DNA from: CAWUEX02 sp963921305
Lineage (GTDB): Bacteria > Pseudomonadota > Alphaproteobacteria > Rhodospirillales > Rhodospirillaceae
Assembly (NCBI GenBank): GCA_963921305.4
Contig: CAWUEX030000002.1
Span: 2,108,001-2,172,000, forward strand
DNA: 64,000 nucleotides
Direction: 5' to 3'
Shown here: positions 33,673-42,529 of the stretch, one piece after another
Layout of the letters: every line of letters starts with the position of its first letter
Numbering within the stretch: position 1 is the first letter of the stretch
The notes under the pieces: model-generated
Database searches by the model: none
Seen by the model: the letters and a program-made list of their open reading frames with translations, nothing else
What the model was told of the DNA's origin: nothing
Made by a program: the position numbers and the translations under genes

Positions 33673-35403
33673 TTACGGTGCGGAATAGCGCGCGAACGCG
33701 CGGTCGTAGGGGGTGGCTTCGGGGTTGGAGTTCACGTCCTTGGCGTTCAACGCCATGAACTTGGTCGTGCCCGAACTGCACCACAGAACACCGTCGGTCC
33801 GGTAGTCGTAATCGAGAACCGTTTCGTCCAGGAAATAGATTGATGGTGCCGCATCACGCCGCTGACAATCGACATACGCGGCATACATGGCCAGTTGATC
33901 AATGCCCCAAGCCAGTGGCCCCCGGCGATAGAAATGCGAAATATAGGCCGCGGTCAGGTGCAAATAGGCCAACGCCCGGTCCGTTGGTGCCACCCCGAAT
34001 AGGCAGGCATTGAACTGATTCCAAGGTTCTAACCGGCCTGGGCGCACCCGCATGGACACATCGAAGCCTTGCGCTGCATCAAAGAACCCATCTGGCGGCA
34101 AATTGAACAGTCCGTCGACATCCATCAGCCACAACGTCTTACCGTATATCTGAACGTGATGATAAAACCGGATAAAGCGGATGGCGTGATAGTAGGCGCG
34201 GGCGGTCATGATGTCTGCGCCCGACAAATCCGGGCGCTCCACACTGAGCGCGATCGCCAGTCCCTCTAGGGATCCGCAAAAAGTGTCTGCCGCTGTTGTG
34301 TGGGCTGTATCTGAATCCATGAGATGAATGTGCACCTGTGTCCCCGGGGCCTTGTCCGCAAGCGAGCGCAAAAGAGGGACGGCAAACGCGTCGAAGTAGG
34401 AGGCGTTGCACGCCATATACAGGACATGATCTGACGTGAATGCCGCGTTGCGGACGGTCTCTACGGGTGGCAATCCGTCGAGGAGATCGGCATCCGTAAT
34501 GTCTCGAAGGGCATCGAAGAAATCTTCATCAAATCTGATCGAGCCGGCCATGAGGTTGCCGGTAGATTCGGCGACGTTGGCGAAGCACCCTTGTGCTGCT
34601 TCATGGTCTCCTTGGGCGAAATCGACGAGCCCGCGCGTCATCAGGGGCCAAGACGCATTTGGTTGGGCCCTCAGCAAGGAGTCGCATGCGGCTCTCATCT
34701 GCTCTAGACGTGATGCCGCTGCGGAGAAGAACAACTCGTCCATGGCGGCGGCGTGATACGCCGGTTTTCCATCTTGACGCCGAGCATTCCATTCTTCGAA
34801 TAGAATGAGAGTTCCGAGCACTTTCAGGCGCGCCGTTAAATCGTCGCCCACGTGCGCCAGGGATCCGCGCAACAGTTCAATCGCGTCCTCAGATGATTGC
34901 CGCCACACAATCCAGCCCAGTTTGAGGGCCGCGTTCACGTTGCCCGGGTCTTTTTCTAGGGCAATACGATAGGCATCTGCGGCCTCTGCCTTGCGGCCTA
35001 CGCTCTCCAAGAGTTGAGCGTAGGTGGTCCAGAGGGGAGAGCCTTGGTCGGTCTGATGCAAGGCCGGTTTATAGTATTTGATCGCCCGTTCCGCCTGCCC
35101 CAGGGCGTCATAGCACTCTGCCAGCGCGATATAGGTTGTGCCGGATGGCATTGCCTGGGCCGCTGCTTCGAGATACGGCAGCGCGGAGTCCGGGTCCTGC
35201 CGGCGGAGGCGGATAAGCCCTAGGTTGTGATTGGCCGGCGCATAGCCGGGCGCGACGCGCAGAGCCTCCTGGAACGCGTTCTCAGCATCCGCTGTGCGGC
35301 CTTCCGCAAGCGCCTCGGCCCCCGTGTGGAGGAGGGTCTTGGCGGCCTCTAAATCTGAAGCGCCCACAAAATGGCTCGATTCAACACGTTCATGTATAGC
35401 CAC
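33673..35403 (-). CDS. TPR protein fused to a GT-A/GT8-like glycosyltransferase domain
   Basis: Residues 15-180 of this 576-residue protein contain TPR-type helical pairs (for example AENAFQEALRVAPGYAPANHNLGLI). A helical bridge follows (190-315). The C-terminal domain (from DHVLYMACNASYFDAFAVPLL, about residue 325) looks like a nucleotide-sugar transferase. RAYYHAIRFIRF precedes LWLMDVDGLF, where D428-x-D430 is the likely metal-binding DxD. There is no signal peptide, so it should be cytoplasmic. It differs from the GT-B-like TPR proteins downstream but shares their design. A role in protein glycosylation is inferred. It is divergent from the lone TPR gene at 35580. Confidence 0.75.
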   Translation of the reverse strand: MAIHERVESSHFVGASDLEAAKTLLHTGAEALAEGRTADAENAFQEALRVAPGYAPANHNLGLIRLRRQDPDSALPYLEAAAQAMPSGTTYIALAECYDALGQAERAIKYYKPALHQTDQGSPLWTTYAQLLESVGRKAEAADAYRIALEKDPGNVNAALKLGWIVWRQSSEDAIELLRGSLAHVGDDLTARLKVLGTLILFEEWNARRQDGKPAYHAAAMDELFFSAAASRLEQMRAACDSLLRAQPNASWPLMTRGLVDFAQGDHEAAQGCFANVAESTGNLMAGSIRFDEDFFDALRDITDADLLDGLPPVETVRNAAFTSDHVLYMACNASYFDAFAVPLLRSLADKAPGTQVHIHLMDSDTAHTTAADTFCGSLEGLAIALSVERPDLSGADIMTARAYYHAIRFIRFYHHVQIYGKTLWLMDVDGLFNLPPDGFFDAAQGFDVSMRVRPGRLEPWNQFNACLFGVAPTDRALAYLHLTAAYISHFYRRGPLAWGIDQLAMYAAYVDCQRRDAAPSIYFLDETVLDYDYRTDGVLWCSSGTTKFMALNAKDVNSNPEATPYDRAFARYSAP

Positions 35404-35579
35404 ATCTTATAGAAACGGCGCAAAGAGGGGGCAAGGCCACGATGCGCCGCTGGGCGAATCTGGGGCGACATTTCCATTTGAACTGCCGGTGCCGGTTGGT
35501 TAGAACCCTATCACCTAAAGCGCCGGTACGGAGAACGTGCCGAATACCGCTCTATTTCCAGTGATGATGAGAGATTTCC

Positions 35580-36236
35580 ATGGACGATGATCTCCTGCAA
35601 AAAGCTCTGAACCTGCACCAAACGGGTGACCTGGAGCGGGCTGAGAAAGCCTATCTGGACCTGGCTATGGATTATCCGGACAACGCGGATGTCCTTAAGC
35701 TGCTCGGCGTCTTGTCGTGTCAGCTGCGCAAGTTCGACGAGGGTGTGAACTATCTTGAAGCTGCTGTCGAGCTGGATGGTTCTGTGGCCGAATACCGTCA
35801 GGCGCTGGGCCATGCTTATCTCGTGTCCGGTAAAGTTGAGGAGGGCATCGCCTCACTGAACAAAGCCGGCGAGCTCGATCCTACACGGGCTGACGTATAC
35901 GGAGCCCTCGGGGACACCTACCAGCATCTTGGTGATTTTCCTCAGGCGTTGCGGGCCTACCAGCGCGCGGTGGTGATCGACCCAGACAATACCAACTATC
36001 GAATCGGCGCGGGCCTCTGCGCCGTCTTCACCGAGCAGTATGAGGCGGCGACTGAGTATCTAGAGCAGGCGCTGAAGGAAACAGATAGCATCCCTCAGAT
36101 TTACTACGGCCTTGCTCTGGTTAAGTCAGCCGGCGACGACAAGAAGTCAGCCGCCGAGTTGATGTCAAAGGCAGAGGCGTTGGACCCGGAAAATCCGGAG
36201 TATAGGCGTCTCCGCGAAGAGTTTGCCGCAGCCTAG
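35580..36236 (+). CDS. TPR protein without an enzymatic domain
   Basis: This 218-residue protein is made almost entirely of TPR repeats, about six helical pairs. Examples are AEKAYLDLAMDYPDNADVLKLLGVL and ALRAYQRAVVIDPDNTNYRIGAG. No signal peptide or catalytic domain is present. GAGAG-like sequence precedes the ATG. It is the only plus-strand TPR gene here and lies between two TPR-glycosyltransferase genes. It may be an adaptor for substrate proteins or a chaperone; function is unknown. Confidence 0.8.
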   Translation: MDDDLLQKALNLHQTGDLERAEKAYLDLAMDYPDNADVLKLLGVLSCQLRKFDEGVNYLEAAVELDGSVAEYRQALGHAYLVSGKVEEGIASLNKAGELDPTRADVYGALGDTYQHLGDFPQALRAYQRAVVIDPDNTNYRIGAGLCAVFTEQYEAATEYLEQALKETDSIPQIYYGLALVKSAGDDKKSAAELMSKAEALDPENPEYRRLREEFAAA

Positions 36237-36252
36237 CTTGCAACCGCCTGCG

Positions 36253-38094
36253 CTACGGGTTGCCCGTTGAGAGGTGCAGACGTAAGGCGTCCGCCACTCT
36301 CTCGACCTGATCTTCAGTGTCTGCCTTAGCCCGCCGCTGAAATTGCCGCATTGCGGGGTACCAGGGTGTTTCGTCTTCGTCGAACGTCCAGTACCACCCC
36401 CGCGCCAGCCCGGTTGCAGGAAGGTGCCAGGTCGGGCGCCCCAGGGCACCGGCCAACTGCACTGTTGTCGTGCTGGTGGATATCACCAGGTCGCACGCCG
36501 CAACCTGTGCGGCGACGGGCGCAAGATCGCCCAGGTGGTTCACAGCTGGATCAATATGAAAGAAGGGCCGCAGCTGCTCGGGAAGTTCATCTACGTCCTC
36601 GTCATCTGCGTCATACTGCAAGGACACAAACAATACGCCGCGATGGCTTTGCCGGGCGGCCTCAAATATCGGCTGCCAAGCGCTGAGCGGTATGGTGTTG
36701 GCCGGACCATAATCTGCGTTGCCGCTACGCCAGGCCAGTCCGATGATTATGGGCGCCGCCGTGACAGGTGTGCATAAGCCCCTATAGCGTACTTTCAAAA
36801 CCTCTGTTTCTGGCACATCAGCGTGTAAGTATCCCAGGTGATTCGGGAATGACTGCCGGCTGGGTCGCAACTCGTTCGCCGTACTCAACAAAGGGCAGGC
36901 CCGGGCGCCCTCTGGCACAATGAAGTCCGGGCGTGTCTTGTCGGTTATGTACACGTCAGGGAAGGACTGCTTAAACAATGTGTGCAGCCGATCTGAGCAT
37001 AGTACCGTTAGTGACGCCGTCCGCGCGGCCACATCCGGGATCAAACTGGCCTGTAATATTTCATCGCCCAGACCCTGTTCGGTCCAGACAATCAAATCCC
37101 GTCCGCTGACAGACTCTTGTCCAAGAGGTTGCACGCCGACGTTGGGCGAACGTCTTTGGACCTCCGGTTGAAGCGTTCGGGCATGATAATGGGTCCATCC
37201 TCGGTCATAGTTCCCGAGTGCCAGATGTGTCAGACCTAAATTGACGTGCGCATCTACATGATCTGGGTCGTTGGCCAGGATAGTCTCGAACTCTGACAGG
37301 GCGTCCTGCGGGCACTCGAGATCGCGCAGGACGTGGCCACGGAAATTGCGCAGCGCGCTGTCCTGTGGAAAGCGGTTGAGGGCGTTAGAGGCGACCTCAA
37401 GTGCGCGATGGGGCTGATCGCCCCGTAGCAGCGCTTCGGACAGGGTGAGGGCGAGGGGCGCCTGGTCGGGAAGCTCTGTCAGCAGTGGAGTAAGGGTATC
37501 AACTGCGGCATCGGCTTGACCCTGCCGCATAAGAGCTTGGGCGAGTCCAATGGCCGCGTCTACCTGGTGCGAGGGATGTGACAGCACGTGCCGGAAGTGT
37601 TTTTCGGCCCGCCGGGTATCGCCTGTCTCCAGGTAAACAGTCGCCAGATTGAGTTCGGTCTGTGCTGCGGACGGATCGATACGCAAGGCGGCTTCGTAGG
37701 AGTCCGTGGCCGCCGAGAGATCGCCGGATTTTTGCTGACAAACGCCGAGAGTGGTGAGTGCGCCCACATCCGACGGCGCCAGGTCGACGGCGCGCCGCGC
37801 CGCGGTAAGAGCTGGGACGAGGTCCTGTTGCGCCTGGCAAACTAGAGATAAGTTATTGAAATATATATAATTATCACTGCGTATCCGGATCGCTTCTTCG
37901 ATGTATGCGCGGGCTTGCTCCAGTGCGCCATCGCTAAATAAGAGCACGCCCAGAAGGTGCAGGGCATCGGGTTGGTGGGGGTCCACGGCGAGCGCTTGAC
38001 GGTATTTCGTCTCAGCGCCCGCCGCGTCACCTTGCTGATGACGGAACAGCCCTTCCGCGACGATCTGATCAGCTGTTTGATTGGATGGCGTCAT
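36253..38094 (-). CDS. TPR-glycosyltransferase protein (GT-B/heptosyltransferase-like), variant signature
   Basis: Residues 8-310 of this 613-residue protein hold about nine TPR repeats. The C-terminal domain starts near residue 333 with VWTEQGLGDEIL, followed by a CSDRL block, then IGLAWRSGNADYGPANTIPL, FVSLQYDADDED and a WYPAMRQFQR ending. This resembles GT9/heptosyltransferase folds and the TPR transferase FlmG of Caulobacter flagellin glycosylation. Where other copies read SNTTAH, this one reads STTTVQ, losing the histidine, so its activity may differ. No signal peptide is seen. It converges on the lone TPR gene and is divergent from the GmhA-like gene. Confidence 0.78.
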   Translation of the reverse strand: MTPSNQTADQIVAEGLFRHQQGDAAGAETKYRQALAVDPHQPDALHLLGVLLFSDGALEQARAYIEEAIRIRSDNYIYFNNLSLVCQAQQDLVPALTAARRAVDLAPSDVGALTTLGVCQQKSGDLSAATDSYEAALRIDPSAAQTELNLATVYLETGDTRRAEKHFRHVLSHPSHQVDAAIGLAQALMRQGQADAAVDTLTPLLTELPDQAPLALTLSEALLRGDQPHRALEVASNALNRFPQDSALRNFRGHVLRDLECPQDALSEFETILANDPDHVDAHVNLGLTHLALGNYDRGWTHYHARTLQPEVQRRSPNVGVQPLGQESVSGRDLIVWTEQGLGDEILQASLIPDVAARTASLTVLCSDRLHTLFKQSFPDVYITDKTRPDFIVPEGARACPLLSTANELRPSRQSFPNHLGYLHADVPETEVLKVRYRGLCTPVTAAPIIIGLAWRSGNADYGPANTIPLSAWQPIFEAARQSHRGVLFVSLQYDADDEDVDELPEQLRPFFHIDPAVNHLGDLAPVAAQVAACDLVISTSTTTVQLAGALGRPTWHLPATGLARGWYWTFDEDETPWYPAMRQFQRRAKADTEDQVERVADALRLHLSTGNP

Positions 38095-38229
38095 GGCAAG
38101 ATCTTATGTCGTAAGGCCAACTTCGGTACAGGACCGGTGCGGCCTGCTCCCCTGCTTAACGCATCTGTCCCGTGACATTTGCTCGGCTCTGAGGGTACAG
38201 TCCCGGTCGCAATGAAGGAAACCCTAGCT

Positions 38230-38823
38230 ATGAGCGCAAATCTGATCACGGATTACTTCGAAAAGCTTGCCGCATGTATTGCATCAGCAACATATTCCGA
38301 TGTGACGGGTCAGAGCATGACCGCTGAAGGCGCCTTTAAGCACGTGCTTGATCGTCTGCGCGATACGGCGGCATCCAACCGAAAAGTTCTATTTTGCGGC
38401 AACGGAGGTTCGGCTGGCATTTGCAGTCATATGGCTACGGATTTCTTCAAGAACGGTGGGATCAAAGCGCTCGCTCTCAATGATTCCTCGGCATTGACGT
38501 GCCTTAGCAATGATTACGGCTACGAATTTGTTTTCTCCAAGCAGATCGAAATGATTGCTGACGCAGAAGATGTTCTCGTCGCAATTTCCTCTTCGGGGCG
38601 TTCAGAAAATATTCTCAAGGCCGTCACAGCGGCCCGGGCCAAGAAATGCCACGTTGTCACGCTATCCGGCTTCAAGGAGGATAATCCTTTGCGGCAGTCC
38701 GGTGACGTGAATATTCATGTCTCCGCGCTTGACTACGGATTTGTCGAGTCGGCCCACCTCGCACTCATCACAGCCATCATTGATCTGTACATGGGTTGGC
38801 CGAACATCAAGTATCCAACCTAG
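38230..38823 (+). CDS. SIS-domain phosphosugar isomerase, GmhA-like (sedoheptulose-7-phosphate isomerase type)
   Basis: This 197-residue protein has a SIS fold with CGNGGSAGICSHMATDFF and ISSSGRSENILKAV, as in phosphoheptose isomerase GmhA. GmhA makes D-glycero-D-manno-heptose 7-phosphate, the first step to ADP- or GDP-heptose. Of the GmhA metal-site residues, the histidine in SHMATD and the one in ESAHLAL are retained, but the usual glutamine before the latter is Glu. The ATG at 38230 has AAGGAAA at 38215-38221; an earlier ATG at 38212 overlaps this site. It stands alone, next to TPR-glycosyltransferases, which suggests it supplies their sugar donor. Confidence 0.82.
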   Translation: MSANLITDYFEKLAACIASATYSDVTGQSMTAEGAFKHVLDRLRDTAASNRKVLFCGNGGSAGICSHMATDFFKNGGIKALALNDSSALTCLSNDYGYEFVFSKQIEMIADAEDVLVAISSSGRSENILKAVTAARAKKCHVVTLSGFKEDNPLRQSGDVNIHVSALDYGFVESAHLALITAIIDLYMGWPNIKYPT

Positions 38824-38830
38824 CCTGCTT

Positions 38831-39064
38831 TCACATCCCCCGGCGGCGTCTCGGTTTTACCTGCTCACCTGTCACCAGGCTGACGACGTGCGCGATTGTC
38901 GCGAGAAAGAGCAACGTGAGGATGAGCATGAGGAGTCCATAGTTGATCAGGCGTGGCTTCGCCGGGTTTGGCGGCTGTTTCGCTTGGTAATAGCAGAAAC
39001 CGAACAGCGCGAGTTCGAGAAGCAAAATTCCGATCGTGATTGCAAGCTCTATTTCATTCGTCAT
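38831..39064 (-). CDS. Small two-helix membrane protein of unknown function
   Basis: This 77-residue protein has two hydrophobic segments (residues 7-27 and 41-65) and a basic C-terminus (KPRRRR). I do not recognise a family. No strong ribosome-binding site is visible. It converges on the GmhA-like gene with a 7-base gap and follows the Sel1-repeat lipoprotein gene in the same direction. Confidence 0.5.
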   Translation of the reverse strand: MTNEIELAITIGILLLELALFGFCYYQAKQPPNPAKPRLINYGLLMLILTLLFLATIAHVVSLVTGEQVKPRRRRGM

Positions 39065-39118
39065 TTGCAGGACTCTTAAGCGTTGATCTTTCTATGTAGC
39101 GCGGCGCGAATGAGGCCG

Positions 39119-39913
39119 CTAGTTCCCGGCGAAAACGTACGCGATTGGATCATCCACACCGGCAGGGCAGGGTTGATAGGCGCCGTCGGGAATAGGAATC
39201 GTTTTGACTGGCCGTTCACCGGGGTCGCCTGCTTTCCAATCCGTAAGCCCCAGATCGATTAAACGGCGCAGATTGTAGCGCGCGAGCATATTGTCTTTGC
39301 CGCCCTCGGCCAACCGATACCAATACGCAGCCTTGTCGAAGTCACGCGGCAGGCCGCCGCGGCACGAATCGTATGCCTCGCCGAGACTGAATTGAGCGTT
39401 TGTATCACCTTGAAGTGCGGCCTTTTCCCACCACTGGACGGCTGCGGTGTAATCGGCGCTGACGCCGCGGCCGCGGGACAGCATAAACCCGTACCAGAAC
39501 TGACCTTTGTCATATCCGCCGTGCGCTGACTTTTCGTACCACTCGGCCGCCGCAGTCTCATCTTTTTCCACGCCCGCGCCGCGGGAGTATGCCGCGCCGA
39601 CAAAGAAAGCGCCGCGCGGGTCACCCGTTTCAGCAATCTCCTTAAAGATAGAGTAGCCGCGGGCCTCGTCCCTCTCAATCCGATCGCCGGTCATCAGCCT
39701 CATTCCCAGGTGGAGTTGTGCCTCAAGGGAGCCGCTGTCCGCTTCTGACATGAGTGCGCTGGTGTCGAGCTCGCGCAAATACGCGTCATTGGGAAACCAA
39801 ACCTTGAGGGTTTCTTCCGGTGTTTTTACAGATGCGACTTCCGGTGTATTCACAGACGCGCATGCCGCGAGGCATAGACTCACCGCGGCGATTGACCAGA
39901 TACGAGCTTTCAT
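39119..39913 (-). CDS. Sel1-repeat lipoprotein
   Basis: This 264-residue protein has a signal peptide with lipobox (LAACAS, Cys about 18), so it is exported and lipid-anchored. At least four Sel1-type repeats span residues 60-215. Examples are AQLHLGMRLMTGDRIERDEARGYSIF, AFFVGAAYSRGAGVEKDETAAAEWY and GQFWYGFMLSRGRGVSADYTAAVQWW. Sel1 proteins mediate protein contacts. It follows gspD by about 50 bases and may be the last gene of the secretion operon. A role as a pilotin-like or assembly factor is possible but unproven. Confidence 0.8.
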   Translation of the reverse strand: MKARIWSIAAVSLCLAACASVNTPEVASVKTPEETLKVWFPNDAYLRELDTSALMSEADSGSLEAQLHLGMRLMTGDRIERDEARGYSIFKEIAETGDPRGAFFVGAAYSRGAGVEKDETAAAEWYEKSAHGGYDKGQFWYGFMLSRGRGVSADYTAAVQWWEKAALQGDTNAQFSLGEAYDSCRGGLPRDFDKAAYWYRLAEGGKDNMLARYNLRRLIDLGLTDWKAGDPGERPVKTIPIPDGAYQPCPAGVDDPIAYVFAGN

Positions 39914-39963
39914 ATTTCTAACATTCCGTATTAAGTGCAGTTAATTGCCGAAGATAACGTCGC

Positions 39964-42009
39964 TCACTCAACTTCATCGAACGATGCGTCGAGTCCTTCA
40001 AGTTGTGACCGGAAGGCATCCCTGACGGCCCGGGACGTATCTCGGCTGTCGATAATGTATGGCGTGAGCAAAACGATAAGTTCTGTTTTGGTGCGTGATC
40101 GAGATTGGCTCTTAAACAGGTTGCCTAACAGCGGCACGTCTTTGAGGTACGGCACGCCAGTGTCGCCTACACTGAAATTCTCGGAAATGAGTCCGGCCAG
40201 CAAAACTGTTTCTCCGTCGTCTATAGACAGCGTGGTTTCGATGCCGCGGGTAAGGATAATCGGGCTCTGAATGTCCGATGTGTCATTGGACTGGGCGTCA
40301 CTTACTTCCTGAGAAATATTGAGCTCCACGCGCCGGCTGGAGTTGACCACGGGCCTGATGCTCAGGACTACGCCCGTATCGCGATACTGAACCTGCTGAA
40401 GAATATTGCTTGTGCCCCCAACAGAGCCGTCTGGCGCTGTCTGTTGTGTGGTGATAATGGGCACCTGTGTTCCCACTTGCATGCTGGCGGACTTGCCGCT
40501 TGCGGCAACAAGGCGCGGGCTAGACAGAATGGACACCTTGTTTTGGTCGGCTGCGGCGGCAAGGCTGGCAGTAAAATCACCACGATCACGGATTAGGTTC
40601 ACGACCAAGCCTTCATCGGATTCGATGGCGAAGCTATTGGTGCTCGCCGTTGCGGCGTCGTCGAAGCTCAGGGCAATGCCCAAGGACTCGCCTTCATCCA
40701 GAGTTACTTCCGCTACAGTCGCTTCGATCAGGACCTCGTATGGCGCGCGGTCCATCTGCTCAACGATCGACCGGAACTGAGCGTACTCTTCCGCCGTTCC
40801 CTTAAAGATAATACCGTTCCGCGCGGTATCGACGATGATGCTGATCCCTTCTTGCGTTGTGGTCTGACTTTCCGACTCCAGTTCGTCACCGGACTCACCT
40901 CCCCCCAGGAGAGCAGTCATAATTTGTGCCACGTCATCCGCGTTGGTGTTCTGAACTTGATGGTAGTAGACACCTGTGGTGTTCACCGTCTGGCCAGGCT
41001 GATCAAGTTCGGCGGCCCAGTCAAAAACATGGCGCAAATTTTGTTCACTCGAGGCAAAGACGATGATCGTATTCAGAGCCTGTACAGGAATAAGCTGAAT
41101 CGGCGCGTCGGACCCTGAGCCAACCTCCACCCAATATCCCTCGGCTCTTAGAACCTCCAGGAGTTGGCGTGTGAGTTTATCTGCGCTCCAGAAAGCCGGG
41201 GATATCTTGAGGCTCTTGCTGCCCGCCAGATTCGGTTGGTCCAACGTTTCAATGACTTCGATTGCCGCCGCGACGTCTTCCGCATTGCCCAGCAACAAGA
41301 GTGCATTGGTGTAGGGCACGCTGACCACTTGGAGGCGCTGCCTCAACGTCAGGTCCAGCCAGACCTGCATGGTCTTCACCCGAATATTGTCCACGTGTGC
41401 GTAATAGAACACAGGGCGCATATCGCCGGGTACGTTTGAGAAAGCGCGTGAGCGTATAATGCGGGGGATTTCCTGTTGGGCCTGCGCATTCTCGACAATG
41501 CGATAGACGTTATTTTCGTAGGCTACGCTGATGCCGTAGTTCTGTAGGACTTGGGTCACCAGAAGGTAAAAATCGTTTGGGGGCAACGCGTTGGCGGTTC
41601 TCAGCGTAACCAGCTGCTCACGTCCAAGAACTGCGCTGTCGATTTCGAAGGTAACGTCAAGCAACTCGCCAAACACCGTGTTTACGAACGACGGCAATTG
41701 AACGCCCTCGAAATTGATGCTGATTCTCTCGCCTTCCAACGGCGGCGCCTGAGTGCTGCTGATCGGCTCGGCGATGTTCCGGCCGCTCGGCGTTCTCAGG
41801 CCATCTTCGAACGAGATCTCCCGCCGCGCGGTTCCAGGACCATCTACGAGTATCGGGTCCGCCTGGGCTGTCGATTTCTCGATTTTCAGGGGCGTCGTAA
41901 TTGGTGTGCGGGTAACCGTACCGCAGCTTGCGAGCGCGGCGCCGATGATGCAAAGGAGTGAGGCGCGCCGTATATAGGCGGCCAACGGTTGGGGTGAACG
42001 GGCATGCAT
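39964..42009 (-). CDS. gspD: Type II secretion secretin GspD
   Basis: GspD forms the outer-membrane channel. This 681-residue protein has N-domains (residues 90-390, with FEGVQLPSFVNTVFGELLDVTF), then the secretin core. Typical core blocks are VASSGK-like VAASGKSASMQVGTQVPI, VQYRDTGVVLSIRPVV and VLLAGLISENFS-GVPYLKDVPLLGNLF. The N-terminus carries a signal peptide ending in a lipobox (LASCGT), so the secretin may be a lipoprotein, as in self-targeting secretins such as HxcQ. The ATG at 42009 lies 4 bases after the gspC stop; a longer frame overlaps gspC. Confidence 0.92.
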   Translation of the reverse strand: MHARSPQPLAAYIRRASLLCIIGAALASCGTVTRTPITTPLKIEKSTAQADPILVDGPGTARREISFEDGLRTPSGRNIAEPISSTQAPPLEGERISINFEGVQLPSFVNTVFGELLDVTFEIDSAVLGREQLVTLRTANALPPNDFYLLVTQVLQNYGISVAYENNVYRIVENAQAQQEIPRIIRSRAFSNVPGDMRPVFYYAHVDNIRVKTMQVWLDLTLRQRLQVVSVPYTNALLLLGNAEDVAAAIEVIETLDQPNLAGSKSLKISPAFWSADKLTRQLLEVLRAEGYWVEVGSGSDAPIQLIPVQALNTIIVFASSEQNLRHVFDWAAELDQPGQTVNTTGVYYHQVQNTNADDVAQIMTALLGGGESGDELESESQTTTQEGISIIVDTARNGIIFKGTAEEYAQFRSIVEQMDRAPYEVLIEATVAEVTLDEGESLGIALSFDDAATASTNSFAIESDEGLVVNLIRDRGDFTASLAAAADQNKVSILSSPRLVAASGKSASMQVGTQVPIITTQQTAPDGSVGGTSNILQQVQYRDTGVVLSIRPVVNSSRRVELNISQEVSDAQSNDTSDIQSPIILTRGIETTLSIDDGETVLLAGLISENFSVGDTGVPYLKDVPLLGNLFKSQSRSRTKTELIVLLTPYIIDSRDTSRAVRDAFRSQLEGLDASFDEVE

Positions 42010-42013
42010 CTGA

Positions 42014-42529
42014 TTAGTCCTCGGTCCTGCTGATATCCCTGAACAGGGACAGTTCTGTTTGGTCTTCTTGAGTCTCATAGACGATGGAATTTTCGTTGAC
42101 GCTGATCAGGTGTTCGCCACCGGGCAATTCATCTCCGGGCACGATGCGCTCAAGTTTGCCCAGTGTCTGATTCTGGACGACGGCGTACCGTTGGTCGCCT
42201 TCGGTGACTATTCCCAGCAAGCGCCAGGGATCGCCAGAGGAGTCAATTTCTGTGGCGACGTCTTCCGGCTCAGGTTCGGCTACTACGGGGTCGCCCCCGA
42301 ACAACGGTTCAGCGAGAATTCCCTCGACGCTAGACACCAAAACCAGTGCCTGGTCCTCCGGGAGTGACCAATTGTCGTTTTGACGCGCACTGTCTCCGCT
42401 CGTTTGAACCGCGATCAAGGCGATCAAGACGCCTAATCCCGCGCTAGCGATCACGGCGAGACCGGCGCGCGAATGAGATCGCAACAAGGCATTCATCGTC
42501 GCTATAGCTTCTTGCGCCCGGGCTGTCAT
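42014..42529 (-). CDS. gspC: GspC-like inner-membrane component of the type II secretion system (no PDZ domain)
   Basis: This 171-residue protein has a cytoplasmic N-terminus, one transmembrane helix (residues 21-41), a linker with EPLFGGDP, and a homology-region domain (WRLLGIVTEGDQRYAVVQNQ through SVNENSIVYE). That matches the HR domain of GspC, which binds the GspD N-domains. It stops there, without the PDZ or coiled-coil region of many GspC proteins. It sits between gspM and gspD with overlapping or near-overlapping ends. Confidence 0.78.
   Translation of the reverse strand: MTARAQEAIATMNALLRSHSRAGLAVIASAGLGVLIALIAVQTSGDSARQNDNWSLPEDQALVLVSSVEGILAEPLFGGDPVVAEPEPEDVATEIDSSGDPWRLLGIVTEGDQRYAVVQNQTLGKLERIVPGDELPGGEHLISVNENSIVYETQEDQTELSLFRDISRTED

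Noticed and set aside
36240..36263. GCAACC/GGTTGC inverted repeat between convergent TPR genes
   Set aside because: The 12-base loop is large, there is no T-run on either strand, and one arm lies inside the coding end of the minus-strand gene.
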